Shown one piece after another: positions 1-8,288 of a stretch of DNA of 64,000 nucleotides. Source of the DNA: CBDCFV01 sp963664625. Lineage in GTDB: Bacteria; Chloroflexota; Dehalococcoidia; Lucifugimonadales; UBA3495. Under the pieces are notes generated by a model. It was not told where the DNA came from. It ran no database searches and was given only the letters and a program-made list of their open reading frames with translations. Numbering within the stretch: position 1 is the stretch's first letter; each line of letters begins with the position of its first letter. The translations under genes and the position numbers were made by a program. The DNA is taken from assembly GCA_963664625.1 (NCBI GenBank), contig OY761541.1, positions 744,001 through 808,000 on the forward strand, read 5' to 3'.

Positions 1-776
1 CTGAAGACCAACTGCCCCCTGAACACTTCCGGCTTGCCGCTGACGGCGATGCGAGTGTTGGGTTTAAGTGTTTGGGCCATGTACCGTTGGCCAAACCAGA
101 CAACCCTGATGTTGCCCGTCTCGTCTCCCAGCACCGCCTCGGTGTCGGTCCGGTTTCCCTTCGGCCCCTGCTTGATTGTCCGCGCCTCCCACACCGTGCC
201 CACCACGGTGCACGGCTCGTCGTAGGACGCTTCGGATATGGCGACGACTTTGGAGTAGTCGAGGTGCCGCCGCGGGAACAGGTAGAGCAGGTCACGTATA
301 GTGGCGACTTCCAGTCGTTTGAACTTTGCGGTGAGCTTGGCGTCTACGCCCCGGAGCCGGTCAATGGGAGAGTCCACCGTCAGGCCCGACGGAGGGGGGC
401 GATGGTCCGGTCCCCCTTTCGCGGCCTTTTCTACAACAGCCTGGGGCCTCTCTGGAGCTTGCGGCGGATGACTGGAGACTTTCTCAGCGGCAACATGCTC
501 CGTTTGGGTGGCAAGCGGTCCGTTAAGCACCTCGCGCCAGCGGTTGGCCCATCGTTTCCGTTGGTCTATCGTGAGCCGGGAATACGGGCGTTTCAGAAGT
601 CCCTGTACCAGTTCCGTGTCGCCCATACAGGCAACCATTTCATCGGCCAACGGCTGGGTAAACTCGTCCATTCCGCCGATGACGGCGCGGTTGTCGAACC
701 CTCTCCCCTCTTCCAAGTCAAGGATTTTGAGGAAGGTCTGAAGTCGCGCCGGACCGGTTTTAGAGCCTGCAATCAT
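1..776 (-). CDS. recG: ATP-dependent DNA helicase RecG, N-terminal part (runs off the window)
   Basis: Read on the minus strand from an ATG at 776, the frame stays open to the window edge, so the helicase motor is missing and only the first ~258 residues are visible. Residues ~150-258 match the RecG wedge/OB region: FPRRHLDYSKV, followed by VLGDETGNIRVVWFGQRYM and a GKPEVFRGQ stretch, as in RecG proteins that bind and regress stalled replication forks. The first ~140 residues are an N-terminal helical extension typical of Chloroflexota and actinobacterial RecG. An in-frame TGA lies six codons upstream, so the ATG at 776 is the only good start. It lies downstream of fakA and degV on the same strand. 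Assignment rests on the wedge domain only. Confidence 0.82.
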   Translation of the reverse strand, partial: MIAGSKTGPARLQTFLKILDLEEGRGFDNRAVIGGMDEFTQPLADEMVACMGDTELVQGLLKRPYSRLTIDQRKRWANRWREVLNGPLATQTEHVAAEKVSSHPPQAPERPQAVVEKAAKGGPDHRPPPSGLTVDSPIDRLRGVDAKLTAKFKRLEVATIRDLLYLFPRRHLDYSKVVAISEASYDEPCTVVGTVWEARTIKQGPKGNRTDTEAVLGDETGNIRVVWFGQRYMAQTLKPNTRIAVSGKPEVFRGQLVF

Positions 777-837
777 GGGAACGAGAGTATATCACTACGT
801 GCCTCACACGTCCCCGCACAATCGTCAAGGTAAAGAG

Positions 838-1674
838 TTACTGGCGCACCAAGGCTACGCCCACGGTGTTGGGCCCAACATATACTCCCAGCGCAGCCCC
901 AAGCCTTGCGGAAACAATCTCCGAATCCGGTAGCAGGTCGGAGAGGTCTGCTCGAAGTTGGTTTGACATGGTCTGATCGGTGCTGTGCATGATCGCCAAC
1001 GCTTTTAGCGGGGCCGAACCGCGCACCATCTCCGCCAAGCGGCCAACCCCTCTTCGCAAGTTGCGTTGCCGCTCGATGGGCACAACCTCTCCATCTTGCA
1101 GGCCCAAAATGGGCTTGACATTAAGCAACGAACCCATGAAGGCTTGAGCCTTGCCGATCCGTCCCCCCTTTTGCAAAAGCTCCAAGGTGTCCAGCATGAA
1201 GAAAGTGCTGGTCTGGGACAGGTCGCGGCTCAATTGACTGACAATCTCATCCATCGTCTTCCCTTCGCTGGCCATCCGAGCCGCCGTTAGTGCGTTGAGA
1301 CCAACGGATATGGAAGCAAGTCGAGAGTCAACAACGCGAATATCGGCGCTATCTCCCAACGAAGCCCGGGCCTGCTCGGCGGAGTTGAAGGTGCCACTGA
1401 GCCTTCCAGATATGTGGATGGATAGGATACTATGGCCTTGGCCAACCAATTCCTGGTACACGGATTGAAAGTCGGCCACCGACGGTTGGGCCGTGGTAGG
1501 CAACCGTGGACTGCTGGCCAAACGCCGGTAAAATTCATCGGCGGTAATGTCTACGCCATCCCGGTAATTGACGTCGTCCATCACCACGTAGGCCGGGACC
1601 ACCGTTATACCCCAACGATCCACCAAGTCCGTCGGCAGGTCGGCTGTGCTGTCAGTCACTACTTTTATGGCCAT
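838..1674 (-). CDS. DegV family fatty-acid-binding protein (FakB-like)
   Basis: A 278-residue DegV protein. It opens with KVVTDSTADLP, has GRLSGTFNSAEQA at ~90-102 and KGGRIGKAQAF at ~169-179, all hallmarks of the family that cradles a fatty acid between two Rossmann-like lobes. DegV/FakB proteins present the fatty acid to the kinase FakA, which makes acyl phosphate for phospholipid synthesis. The fakA-like gene lies directly upstream on the same strand with a 12-nt gap, so the pair is probably one operon. The start at 1674 is supported by a GGAGGAAG box about 7 nt upstream. Family is sure; the bound lipid is not known. Confidence 0.92.
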   Translation of the reverse strand: MAIKVVTDSTADLPTDLVDRWGITVVPAYVVMDDVNYRDGVDITADEFYRRLASSPRLPTTAQPSVADFQSVYQELVGQGHSILSIHISGRLSGTFNSAEQARASLGDSADIRVVDSRLASISVGLNALTAARMASEGKTMDEIVSQLSRDLSQTSTFFMLDTLELLQKGGRIGKAQAFMGSLLNVKPILGLQDGEVVPIERQRNLRRGVGRLAEMVRGSAPLKALAIMHSTDQTMSNQLRADLSDLLPDSEIVSARLGAALGVYVGPNTVGVALVRQ

Positions 1675-1686
1675 GGAGACTTCCTC

Positions 1687-3324
1687 CTACTCTACCGATG
1701 CCAGATAATGGTAATGCGGCTGGCCGCCGTAGACCAAGTCTACCTGTATTCCCGGTATATTTGACTCCAACTCCTGTTGCAGTCCTTCCCCGTCCTCTTG
1801 CGGAGTATCGGCCCCCAAGTACAACGTCACGACGGAGTCGCCGGACAAGTCGGCCATAGCCAAGACCGACTCCAAGGCCCTCTTAGGGGTCTTGTCGGCT
1901 GCAACCAAGTCTCCGTCCCGCAGGCCAATGTAGTCGCCTTCAGCCACCTGCAAGCCGTTAATAGCGACAGGGCGTACCGCTTGGGTGACCTCAATCGAGA
2001 CTACTTCCAAAAGCGCCGCTTCCATAGCGGCTATGTTCTGCTCCACCGGCTCAGCGGGATTGAACGCCAGCAGCGCGGCAACCCCTTGGGGAGCCGAGTC
2101 GGATAGTACTACGTGAACTCCCGGAGTCATCTCGGCGGCTTGTTGGGCAGCGAAAGCCACGTTCTTGTTGTTTGGGAGGATAATGGTATCCTCGGCGCCC
2201 ACGGACTGGACGGCATCAAGTATTTCTTTCACGCTGGGATTCATGGTCTGCCCGCCGCTGACCACCGCCGAGCAGCCTATCTCACGAAACAGGGCGGCAA
2301 ACCCCTCGCCCAGGGCAACGGCAACCACTGCGAGGGCCTCGCCTTTGGGAGTTTCCCTGTGACCGGCGACGAACCCCCGGTTCTGCTCGGTCATGTTCTG
2401 GATGTCGATCTGGCCCAGTTGCCCAAGGGCCGCACCGTAGGACAGTGCCGTACCCGGGTCCAGCAGGTGCACGTGTACCCGGACCTTTTCCTCGTCGCCC
2501 ATCACAACCGCCGAGTCGGACATTCCTGCGAAGTCGGCCCGGATCACCTCCGGCGCCAATGACTCGCCGGAGATGACGAACTGGGTGCAGTAGCCCCAGT
2601 CGCTGTGCTCTACCAAGTCGAGGTAGTCCGCATCCAGTGAGGGCCGGCTTCCCGATGAGGGAGCCAGATAGCCGCTCGCCACCACGGAACCCAGTTCTTC
2701 ATCGTCCTGCCCTTTCAGGTAGCCAAGGGCGCCGCCCAAGAAGACGACTACGCCCATGCCGCCCGCGTCGACAACGCCCGCCTCCCTCAACACCGGCAGT
2801 TGGGTTGGTGTGAGCGCTGTGGCTTCCTTGCCGGACTCGAAGGCCGTTTGCCACAATATTCTCGGGTCTTCCTCGGCGCCCCGGTCGAGCGACGATTGCA
2901 CCGCCGACGCCATGCTGGCCATGACAGTCAGCATGGTACCTTCCACCGGCTTTCCCACAGCTCCGTAGGCAGCCTCCTGTCCCTCGTGGAAGGCCCGCGC
3001 CAGGTCGCTGCCGTAACCAACTTCCAATGACCTGAACGCTTGTGTGAAACCCTTGAGGAACTGGGACAGAATAACGCCGCTATTGCCGCGGGCACCCCAG
3101 AAAGCGCCATCAGCAAGCTGGTGGGCCACCTCTCCGATCGTCTTGCCGTCGGCCGTTGGACAATGCTCCATGGTGGTGCGCATCGTCAACAGCATGTTGG
3201 TGCCGGTGTCTCCGTCCGGAACGGGGAAGACGTTCAAGGCGTTGATAGCGTCCCGGTGCTCCGCCAGTGCCTCGGTGCCTGCGGCGAAGGCTTGCCTCAA
3301 GTCATCCGATGTAAGGTGTGACAT
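1687..3324 (-). CDS. fakA: DAK2/DhaL domain fatty acid kinase, FakA-like
   Basis: 545 residues, the usual FakA length. The N-terminal DhaL kinase domain shows NVFPVPDGDTGTNM at 31-44 (the Asp residues bind Mg-ATP) and GARGNSGVILSQ at 77-88. The C-terminal half (about 310-545) is the DegV-like FakA-C region, with DTIILPNNKN. FakA phosphorylates fatty acids held by DegV/FakB proteins, and the degV gene follows immediately. It is transcribed divergently from rplU. In this lineage the pair is recurrently linked to the L21/L27 genes, which I treat as family knowledge rather than proof of a functional link. Confidence 0.9.
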   Translation of the reverse strand: MSHLTSDDLRQAFAAGTEALAEHRDAINALNVFPVPDGDTGTNMLLTMRTTMEHCPTADGKTIGEVAHQLADGAFWGARGNSGVILSQFLKGFTQAFRSLEVGYGSDLARAFHEGQEAAYGAVGKPVEGTMLTVMASMASAVQSSLDRGAEEDPRILWQTAFESGKEATALTPTQLPVLREAGVVDAGGMGVVVFLGGALGYLKGQDDEELGSVVASGYLAPSSGSRPSLDADYLDLVEHSDWGYCTQFVISGESLAPEVIRADFAGMSDSAVVMGDEEKVRVHVHLLDPGTALSYGAALGQLGQIDIQNMTEQNRGFVAGHRETPKGEALAVVAVALGEGFAALFREIGCSAVVSGGQTMNPSVKEILDAVQSVGAEDTIILPNNKNVAFAAQQAAEMTPGVHVVLSDSAPQGVAALLAFNPAEPVEQNIAAMEAALLEVVSIEVTQAVRPVAINGLQVAEGDYIGLRDGDLVAADKTPKRALESVLAMADLSGDSVVTLYLGADTPQEDGEGLQQELESNIPGIQVDLVYGGQPHYHYLASVE

Positions 3325-3462
3325 CGCTGGATTCCCGGAAAAGAGTGTGTAAGGGACTGCCGTCTCTCGATCAAGACTTGTGTTAATCTTATCCTACCAC
3401 ATACTAACTCGGCGCCACTCTAACCTAATATACTAACCAGCAGCGTTTTCGTTCCATTCTCC

Positions 3463-3491
3463 TTGACAACGGAATCCGCCTACCGTACTAT
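3463..3491 (+). promoter_or_regulatory. sigma-70-type promoter for rplU-rpmA-rpmE
   Basis: TTGACA at 3463-3468 and TACTAT at 3486-3491 are separated by exactly 17 nt and end 17 nt before the rplU start, so the 5' leader would be about 10 nt or less. The site sits in the 184-nt gap between the divergent fakA and rplU genes. Confidence 0.65.
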
Positions 3492-3508
3492 TCTTTGCGG
3501 TTGATAAT

Positions 3509-3832
3509 ATGGATTACGCAGTATTCAAAACTGGCGGCAAACAGTACCGGGTCAAGCTGGGCGATACCTTGGATGTGGAAAAGCTGCCCGCAACAGTGGA
3601 CTCCATCGCTGAATTCGGCGAGGTCCTGGCCATATCCGAAGGCGGCGAGGTTACTTTCGGGTCGCCCTTGGTGCAAGGCGCCAAGGTGGTGGCACGAGTG
3701 ACGTCGCAATACAAAGACCGTAAGCTGATAGTCTTCAAGTACAAGGCCAAGACCCGCTACCGGCGCAAGAAAGGGCACCGGCAGCCTTATACCAGGCTCT
3801 TGATAGAAGATATAAAGGTGGAAGCGTCCTAG
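3509..3832 (+). CDS. rplU: 50S ribosomal protein L21
   Basis: 107 residues beginning MDYAVFKTGGKQYRVKLGD, the canonical L21 N-terminus, and ending with KAKTRYRRKKGHRQPYT, the basic 23S rRNA-binding tail. Length matches bacterial L21. It heads the rplU-rpmA-rpmE group, preceded by a strong promoter and followed 41 nt later by L27. Confidence 0.97.
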   Translation: MDYAVFKTGGKQYRVKLGDTLDVEKLPATVDSIAEFGEVLAISEGGEVTFGSPLVQGAKVVARVTSQYKDRKLIVFKYKAKTRYRRKKGHRQPYTRLLIEDIKVEAS

Positions 3833-3873
3833 CCTCAGTCAGGGGACGGCGGAACAGCAAGGGGGGATAGATA

Positions 3874-4143
3874 ATGGCCCACAAGAAAGCCGGCGGCAGC
3901 TCCAACAACGGGCGGGACAGCAACGCTAAGCGTCTCGGCGTCAAGCGGTACGGCGGACAGGTAGTAAGCGGCGGCTCCATCCTGGTGCGGCAGCGCGGCA
4001 CCCGGATTCGTCCCGGCGTCAACGTAGGCTTGGGCCGAGACTATACCTTGTTCTCCAAGATTGACGGCCAAGTGAAATTCGAGTGGGCGGCGAAAGGCCG
4101 GCGCCGGGTAAGCGTGTACCCGGTAGAGGTTAAAGGTGCGTAA
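3874..4143 (+). CDS. rpmA: 50S ribosomal protein L27
   Basis: 89 residues starting MAHKKAGGSSNNGRDSNAKR, the classic L27 N-terminus that reaches towards the peptidyl transferase centre, followed by LGVKRYGGQVV and GSILVRQRGT. The N-terminus begins directly with the mature AHKK motif, so there is no Firmicutes-type cleaved propeptide. A GGGGGGA box lies upstream. The stop overlaps the rpmE start (TAATG), indicating coupled translation. Confidence 0.97.
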   Translation: MAHKKAGGSSNNGRDSNAKRLGVKRYGGQVVSGGSILVRQRGTRIRPGVNVGLGRDYTLFSKIDGQVKFEWAAKGRRRVSVYPVEVKGA

Positions 4144-4343
4144 TGAAGACTGATACCCACCCGCAGTTTTTCCACGCGGTGGTAACCTGCTCCTGCGGCA
4201 ACGTGTTCCATACCGGGGCCACCAAGCCCACCATGCGCGTCGAAGTGTGCAGCAATTGCCACCCCTTCTACACCGGCGAACAAAGGGTAGTTGACACCCA
4301 AGGCCGCATCGAAAGGTTGCGGCGTCGTTACAACCTTCAATAG
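4143..4343 (+). CDS. rpmE: 50S ribosomal protein L31, zinc-binding (C+) type
   Basis: 66 residues. Two cysteine pairs (TCSCGN near 18-21 and CSNCHPFYTG near 37-40) identify the zinc-binding C+ form rather than the Cys-less form induced under zinc limitation. Its ATG overlaps the rpmA stop by one base. HPFYTGEQRVVDTQGRIERL is typical of L31. Confidence 0.96.
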   Translation: MKTDTHPQFFHAVVTCSCGNVFHTGATKPTMRVEVCSNCHPFYTGEQRVVDTQGRIERLRRRYNLQ

Positions 4344-4399
4344 CCTTCTTGCCCAACCCCGGCGGCCCCTCTCAAATTCCTCCTTCCGGTTAATCGTCA

Positions 4400-5362
4400 T
4401 TGGCCCAGCAGCCCGCACATAGCTACGGCGGACAAGCCGTAATCGAGGGTGTGATGATCCGGGGGGTTGACCACTTCGGGTTGGCGGTGCGGCGGCCCGA
4501 CGGCACCATCTTCCAAGAACACCAACGGCTCAGCAGCCTTTACACTGGCCGGCTGCGCCGGGTCCTGTTCGTGAGAGGCGTGCTGGTATTGCTGGAGTCG
4601 CTGGTCCTGGGCGTCAAGGCCTTGCAACGGTCGGCCAACGTGGCGGCGGCGGACCCTGAAGCAGACGGCCCGCAGGAAATTTCTCCCTGGGCAATGGCGG
4701 CGACGCTCGCTTTCTCGCTGACGCTGGGCATCGGCCTGTTCTTCCTGCTGCCGCTACTGATAGTCGATTGGGGCTTGGACCGATGGATTGGGTCGGATTA
4801 CGTCAGCAACCTGCTGGTGGGACTGGTGCGGTTGCTGATACTGCTGGCTTACATTGGTGCTATGGGACTGTCCCCCGACCTGCGGCGGGTGTTCGCCTAC
4901 CACGGGGCGGAACACATGGCCGTCCACACCCACGAGGCGGGGCTGCCGCTGGAGGTCGCCAACGTCCGCAAGTTCCCGACGCCCCATCCCCGCTGCGGAA
5001 CGGCATTCCTGCTGACGGTGGTGCTGGTGTCGGTGGTGGTGTTCGCTTTCCTGGGACGCCCCTCCATAGAATGGCGCATCTTGTCCCACTTGGCACTGAT
5101 ACCGGTGATCGCTGGAATCAGCTACGAAATCATCCGGTTGAGCGGCAAGCTGCAAGGCACACTGGTGGGCAAGTGCTTGGCCGCTCCCGGACTGTGGTTG
5201 CAACGCATGACCACCCGCCAACCGGACGATGACCAGATAGAGGTTGCCATCTGCGCGATGGAGTTGGCGATAGCCGCCGACAGGGGGCAGGAGGCGTTAG
5301 TTGTGGTGTCGGAGCAGGACGCGGAGGCTAACGGGAGTGCCTCGGACATCACGGGAAGGTAA
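4400..5362 (+). CDS. DUF1385 (YqhQ-like) membrane protein
   Basis: 320 residues. The N-terminal motif GGQAVIEGVMIRG (10-22) and the later YHGAEHMAVHTHE and HPRCGTAFLL motifs define the DUF1385/YqhQ family. Four hydrophobic spans are visible (about 94-122, 135-157, 200-220, 232-249). No biochemical function is established for the family. It follows rpmE by 56 nt and often sits next to L31 and prfA/prmC in related genomes; those two are absent here. The start is a TTG at 4400, because the family motif begins only nine residues in and no ATG precedes it. Confidence 0.85.
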   Translation: MAQQPAHSYGGQAVIEGVMIRGVDHFGLAVRRPDGTIFQEHQRLSSLYTGRLRRVLFVRGVLVLLESLVLGVKALQRSANVAAADPEADGPQEISPWAMAATLAFSLTLGIGLFFLLPLLIVDWGLDRWIGSDYVSNLLVGLVRLLILLAYIGAMGLSPDLRRVFAYHGAEHMAVHTHEAGLPLEVANVRKFPTPHPRCGTAFLLTVVLVSVVVFAFLGRPSIEWRILSHLALIPVIAGISYEIIRLSGKLQGTLVGKCLAAPGLWLQRMTTRQPDDDQIEVAICAMELAIAADRGQEALVVVSEQDAEANGSASDITGR

Positions 5363-5550
5363 AGGTATTCCTGACTCCCTGATTTCCAAAGGGTCGGACT
5401 GCGTGATCATTATCCGTCCTACCAAATCACTGTGCGTTGCTGAACGCTAGTGTTGTCGGCCTCCAGTCTACCCTGACTGGCACTACTGGGGAATTGTAGG
5501 CCGGAAGCTGGTTCCAGCCCTCGTCGCAATATGGGTTGAGGACTGCGGGA

Positions 5551-5904
5551 CTACGACGGCGGTGGCTGGCGCACGATGTCGTAAATTTCATCCCAAGAAA
5601 TGGCATGTTCGCCTTGGTGATGACGGGCCTTGTCAAGTTCTTCCATGATTCGTTGCTTGACCTGTTTCTCCACCCTCTTTGCAACCTTCTTTTTATGTGC
5701 CTCATAGGCTGCGAATATCACGCGGGTTCCTCCATACAACAGCAAAGCACAAGGGCATAGAAGCATCCCGGCCAATATGACAACTCCATCCTGTCCTTGT
5801 ACATCCTTAAGTGGCAAGTAGTCGTTGATTAGGACAGCCATCAACATGCTCACGCTGATGGCCAGTCCCCCATCAACAAAGAGACGGAATGTGTTAATCT
5901 CCAA
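5551..5904 (-). CDS. small predicted membrane protein with a charged C-terminal helix
   Basis: 117 residues. Two hydrophobic spans (about 8-28 and 42-64) are followed by a strongly charged helix (KKKVAKRVEKQVKQRIMEEL, about 71-90) and a short tail. I do not recognise a family. The proposed start is TTG with no clear ribosome-binding site, and an internal ATG about 20 codons in is an alternative. It stands alone, with about 190 bases before it and 230 after it in which I see no gene. Confidence 0.5.
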   Translation of the reverse strand: MEINTFRLFVDGGLAISVSMLMAVLINDYLPLKDVQGQDGVVILAGMLLCPCALLLYGGTRVIFAAYEAHKKKVAKRVEKQVKQRIMEELDKARHHQGEHAISWDEIYDIVRQPPPS

Positions 5905-6136
5905 CGGCTACGCTTAGCCTAGGCGACAAAGTATCGCGCCCGCTATGGTCATCGGCCGACTTTTCCTACTGAGTGTTCGTCAAGTGTAGCATAACCCCGA
6001 TTATCCCCGCTTCCTCCCTTACTGGGCAAGGGTTGGCCCGTTCTTGCAACATGAGGGCTTCTTACCCAAGACCTTGCGATGTTTCCTGCCTTGCAGACCA
6101 ACTGATGGAACTGTATATAATTCCCCAAAGAACGGA

Positions 6137-6496
6137 TCAGGGACCGCTCCCGCTGACCAACTGTCTCAGGGCGTCGGCGTCGGGTGGGAGGAAGTGGAAG
6201 CCGGCGCTTTCCGAGTAGTAGCGGTCAATGTCGGTGTCGCCGACGTGGTAGTACGTCCGGGCGGGGAACAGTTCCTTCACCGTTTCCAATTGCTGCTTCA
6301 AGACGGTGAAGTCGACGGTGATGCCGTGGTCGCTCCACATGCGTTGCTGGGCGCTCAAGGGGCGGTCGGAGCAACTGCCCACCAAGTAACCCAGTGCTTT
6401 GCAATGCCTGACCAAGTCGAGGGTGATTGCTCCCGGAGGGGCGCCCACTTCCAGGGTGCCGTCGATGTCAAAGCTGATTAAAGTCGTGGCAGGCAT
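6137..6496 (-). CDS. HAD-like phosphatase, small
   Basis: 119 residues. SFDIDGTLE (8-16) is the HAD motif I with both catalytic aspartates; GSCSDRPL (~40-47) fits motif II; YYHVGDTDIDRYY (~81-93) fits motif IV. The cap is minimal, so this is a compact C0-type HAD phosphatase of unknown substrate. The protein is short for the superfamily but keeps all key acidic residues, so it is probably functional. It lies between a small membrane-protein gene and the thiolase/DUF35 group, with no evident operon partner. Confidence 0.72.
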   Translation of the reverse strand: MPATTLISFDIDGTLEVGAPPGAITLDLVRHCKALGYLVGSCSDRPLSAQQRMWSDHGITVDFTVLKQQLETVKELFPARTYYHVGDTDIDRYYSESAGFHFLPPDADALRQLVSGSGP

Positions 6497-6545
6497 TTCG
6501 GCGAGTTCAACCGGGTAGAGGCGCTGTTATAGTGGCAGGCGCGTG

Positions 6546-7049
6546 TCACAACGAATGGCTCCAGACCTCGCCTTCGGACTGCTCACCGGACAGGCGGAAC
6601 TGGGGCAGGGCGAAGCCGTCATCACCGTCGTGAAAGACCACCTCGACCCGCTTGCCGATGGCCACGTTCTCTTCCTTTTCCGGTCCCATGTCCCCGTCAA
6701 CCAGGTTAGCCGTAATTCGGAGGCCGTCGTAGGAATCGGGTTGGCCCCGCTGCTCGTCCAACTCCACCAGCACTATCGGGAACGGGGCCCAGTCTCGGAA
6801 GGCGGGGATTACCGTATGGGCCACGATCTGGTAGCTGTAAATCGTGCCCTTGCCGCTGACTTCCCGCCATTCCCAATTCAAGGAAGTACACCAAGGGCAG
6901 CCCGGGCCGGGTTCGCCACGCAACAGGCCGCAATCGGTGCAGCGTTTCACCACCAAGCGGTGCTCGGCGGCGGCCTCAAAGTAGCCCTTGTACTCGGTGT
7001 CGTTTTCCGAGATGACGATCGCTTGGCCTCTGTAATCGTAGGAGGGCAT
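6546..7049 (-). CDS. DUF35 / Zn-ribbon OB-fold acyl-CoA-associated protein, thiolase partner
   Basis: 167 residues from the ATG at 7049. This start follows a strong GGAGGTGAT box that overlaps the thiolase stop; a longer reading would lack such a site. The N-terminal rubredoxin-like ribbon has CTDCG and CPWC (about 31-50), followed by an OB fold with GKGTIYSYQIV and FPIVLVEL. DUF35 proteins accompany SCP2-type thiolases or HMG-CoA synthases and form a complex that channels CoA esters. Here it is the third gene of radical-SAM-like, thiolase, DUF35. Confidence 0.88.
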   Translation of the reverse strand: MPSYDYRGQAIVISENDTEYKGYFEAAAEHRLVVKRCTDCGLLRGEPGPGCPWCTSLNWEWREVSGKGTIYSYQIVAHTVIPAFRDWAPFPIVLVELDEQRGQPDSYDGLRITANLVDGDMGPEKEENVAIGKRVEVVFHDGDDGFALPQFRLSGEQSEGEVWSHSL

Positions 7050-7053
7050 AAGA

Positions 7054-8274
7054 TCACCTCCGCATGATGAGGGCGCTGCCAATGGCGGGGGTGCCCCATC
7101 CCATGTTCATGCTGACTTCGGCATTCCTGACCTGACGGCACCCGCCTTCGGCGTAGTCGTAGGTGTGAATGCCGTCCCGCCACTGGGGGCAGTAGTCGTC
7201 GACAGTCCCGCGGAGTTGGCGGACGTTCTCGATGACCATGTTCATGCCGTGGGTATAGCCTTCGCACAGATGGCCGCCGCTGGTGTTGTTGGGCCTCCTG
7301 CCGCCCAGGTTGATGATGCCGCTGGTAACGTAGTCCTTCCCCTCGCCCTTCTGGCACCAGCCGTAGTCCTCGAACTGCAACAGCACCGTGTAGGTGAAGG
7401 CGTCGTAGCAACCGGTTACGTCGACGTCGTCGTGGGTCACTCCGGCCAGGTCGAAAATCCTGGGGCCGACGTAGTGGCCCGCCACCCGGCTGATAGGGCC
7501 GTGCTGGTAGTGGAAGTCACCGCCGGGCTTGGTGCCGCGGCCCTGCACCCCGAGGATGTACACAGGCTTCTGCTTCAGGTCCTTGGCCCGCTCGGCGGAG
7601 GTTACGATGATGCAGGTAGCGTTGTCGGTTTCCAAGCAGCAATCGAGAAGGTGGGCGCAGGGGCGTATGATCCAACGGGAATTGATCACGTCGTCGACCG
7701 TGACCCGCTGCTTCATCAATGCCTTGGGGTTGTTGCTGGCGTGGTTGCTGTGGGCCACCTTGATGTGGGCTAGGTCCTCGTTGGTTACGCCGTACTCCAT
7801 CATGTGGCGGGTGAAGGTAAAGGCGAAGTTCTGCACCGCGCTAATCAATCCATAGGGACGCCGCATCAGGTCCGGGCCTGTGATGGGTGCGGCAGCCCTG
7901 ACTCCGGTGCCGCCGATGCGTATCTGCGAATAGCCGTTCATGGAGCGGAAGATTGCCACCGTGTCCGCCATGCCGGCCTCGATGGCTCCCATAGCCAAGC
8001 CCACCAGGGCCTCGGTGCTGGAACCGCCGCCGGAGCAGTCCATGTAGAAATTGGGTCTGATACCCAGGTCGTACATGATGGCGGTGGAGGGGGTCGAATC
8101 TCCGCCGTGGTAGCTCAACATCCCGTCGACGTCGGCGGGAGTCAGCCCGGCGTCGTTCATCGCGTTGCGGATGGCCTCGGCGCCCATAGCTCTGGTAGTG
8201 CGGCCCGACCCGCGGCTGTATTCGGTCTCGCCAACGCCGACGATGCAGTATTTGCCTCTCAAACCGTCTGCCAT
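7054..8274 (-). CDS. SCP2-type thiolase (acetyl-CoA acyltransferase-like)
   Basis: 406 residues. The opening GKYCIVGVGETEYSRGSG and FYMDCSGGGSSTEALVG with a cysteine at the nucleophile region match sterol-carrier/SCPx-type thiolases. Later come VTGCYDAFTYTVLLQ and GGHLCEGYTHGMN, which replaces the usual GGxxxxGHP loop. These enzymes often act with a DUF35 partner in side-chain or acyl-CoA degradation. Its last codons overlap the ribosome-binding site of the DUF35 gene, so translation is probably coupled. The gap to the upstream gene is 14 nt. Confidence 0.87.
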   Translation of the reverse strand: MADGLRGKYCIVGVGETEYSRGSGRTTRAMGAEAIRNAMNDAGLTPADVDGMLSYHGGDSTPSTAIMYDLGIRPNFYMDCSGGGSSTEALVGLAMGAIEAGMADTVAIFRSMNGYSQIRIGGTGVRAAAPITGPDLMRRPYGLISAVQNFAFTFTRHMMEYGVTNEDLAHIKVAHSNHASNNPKALMKQRVTVDDVINSRWIIRPCAHLLDCCLETDNATCIIVTSAERAKDLKQKPVYILGVQGRGTKPGGDFHYQHGPISRVAGHYVGPRIFDLAGVTHDDVDVTGCYDAFTYTVLLQFEDYGWCQKGEGKDYVTSGIINLGGRRPNNTSGGHLCEGYTHGMNMVIENVRQLRGTVDDYCPQWRDGIHTYDYAEGGCRQVRNAEVSMNMGWGTPAIGSALIMRR

Positions 8275-8288
8275 TTCATTACGTCCGA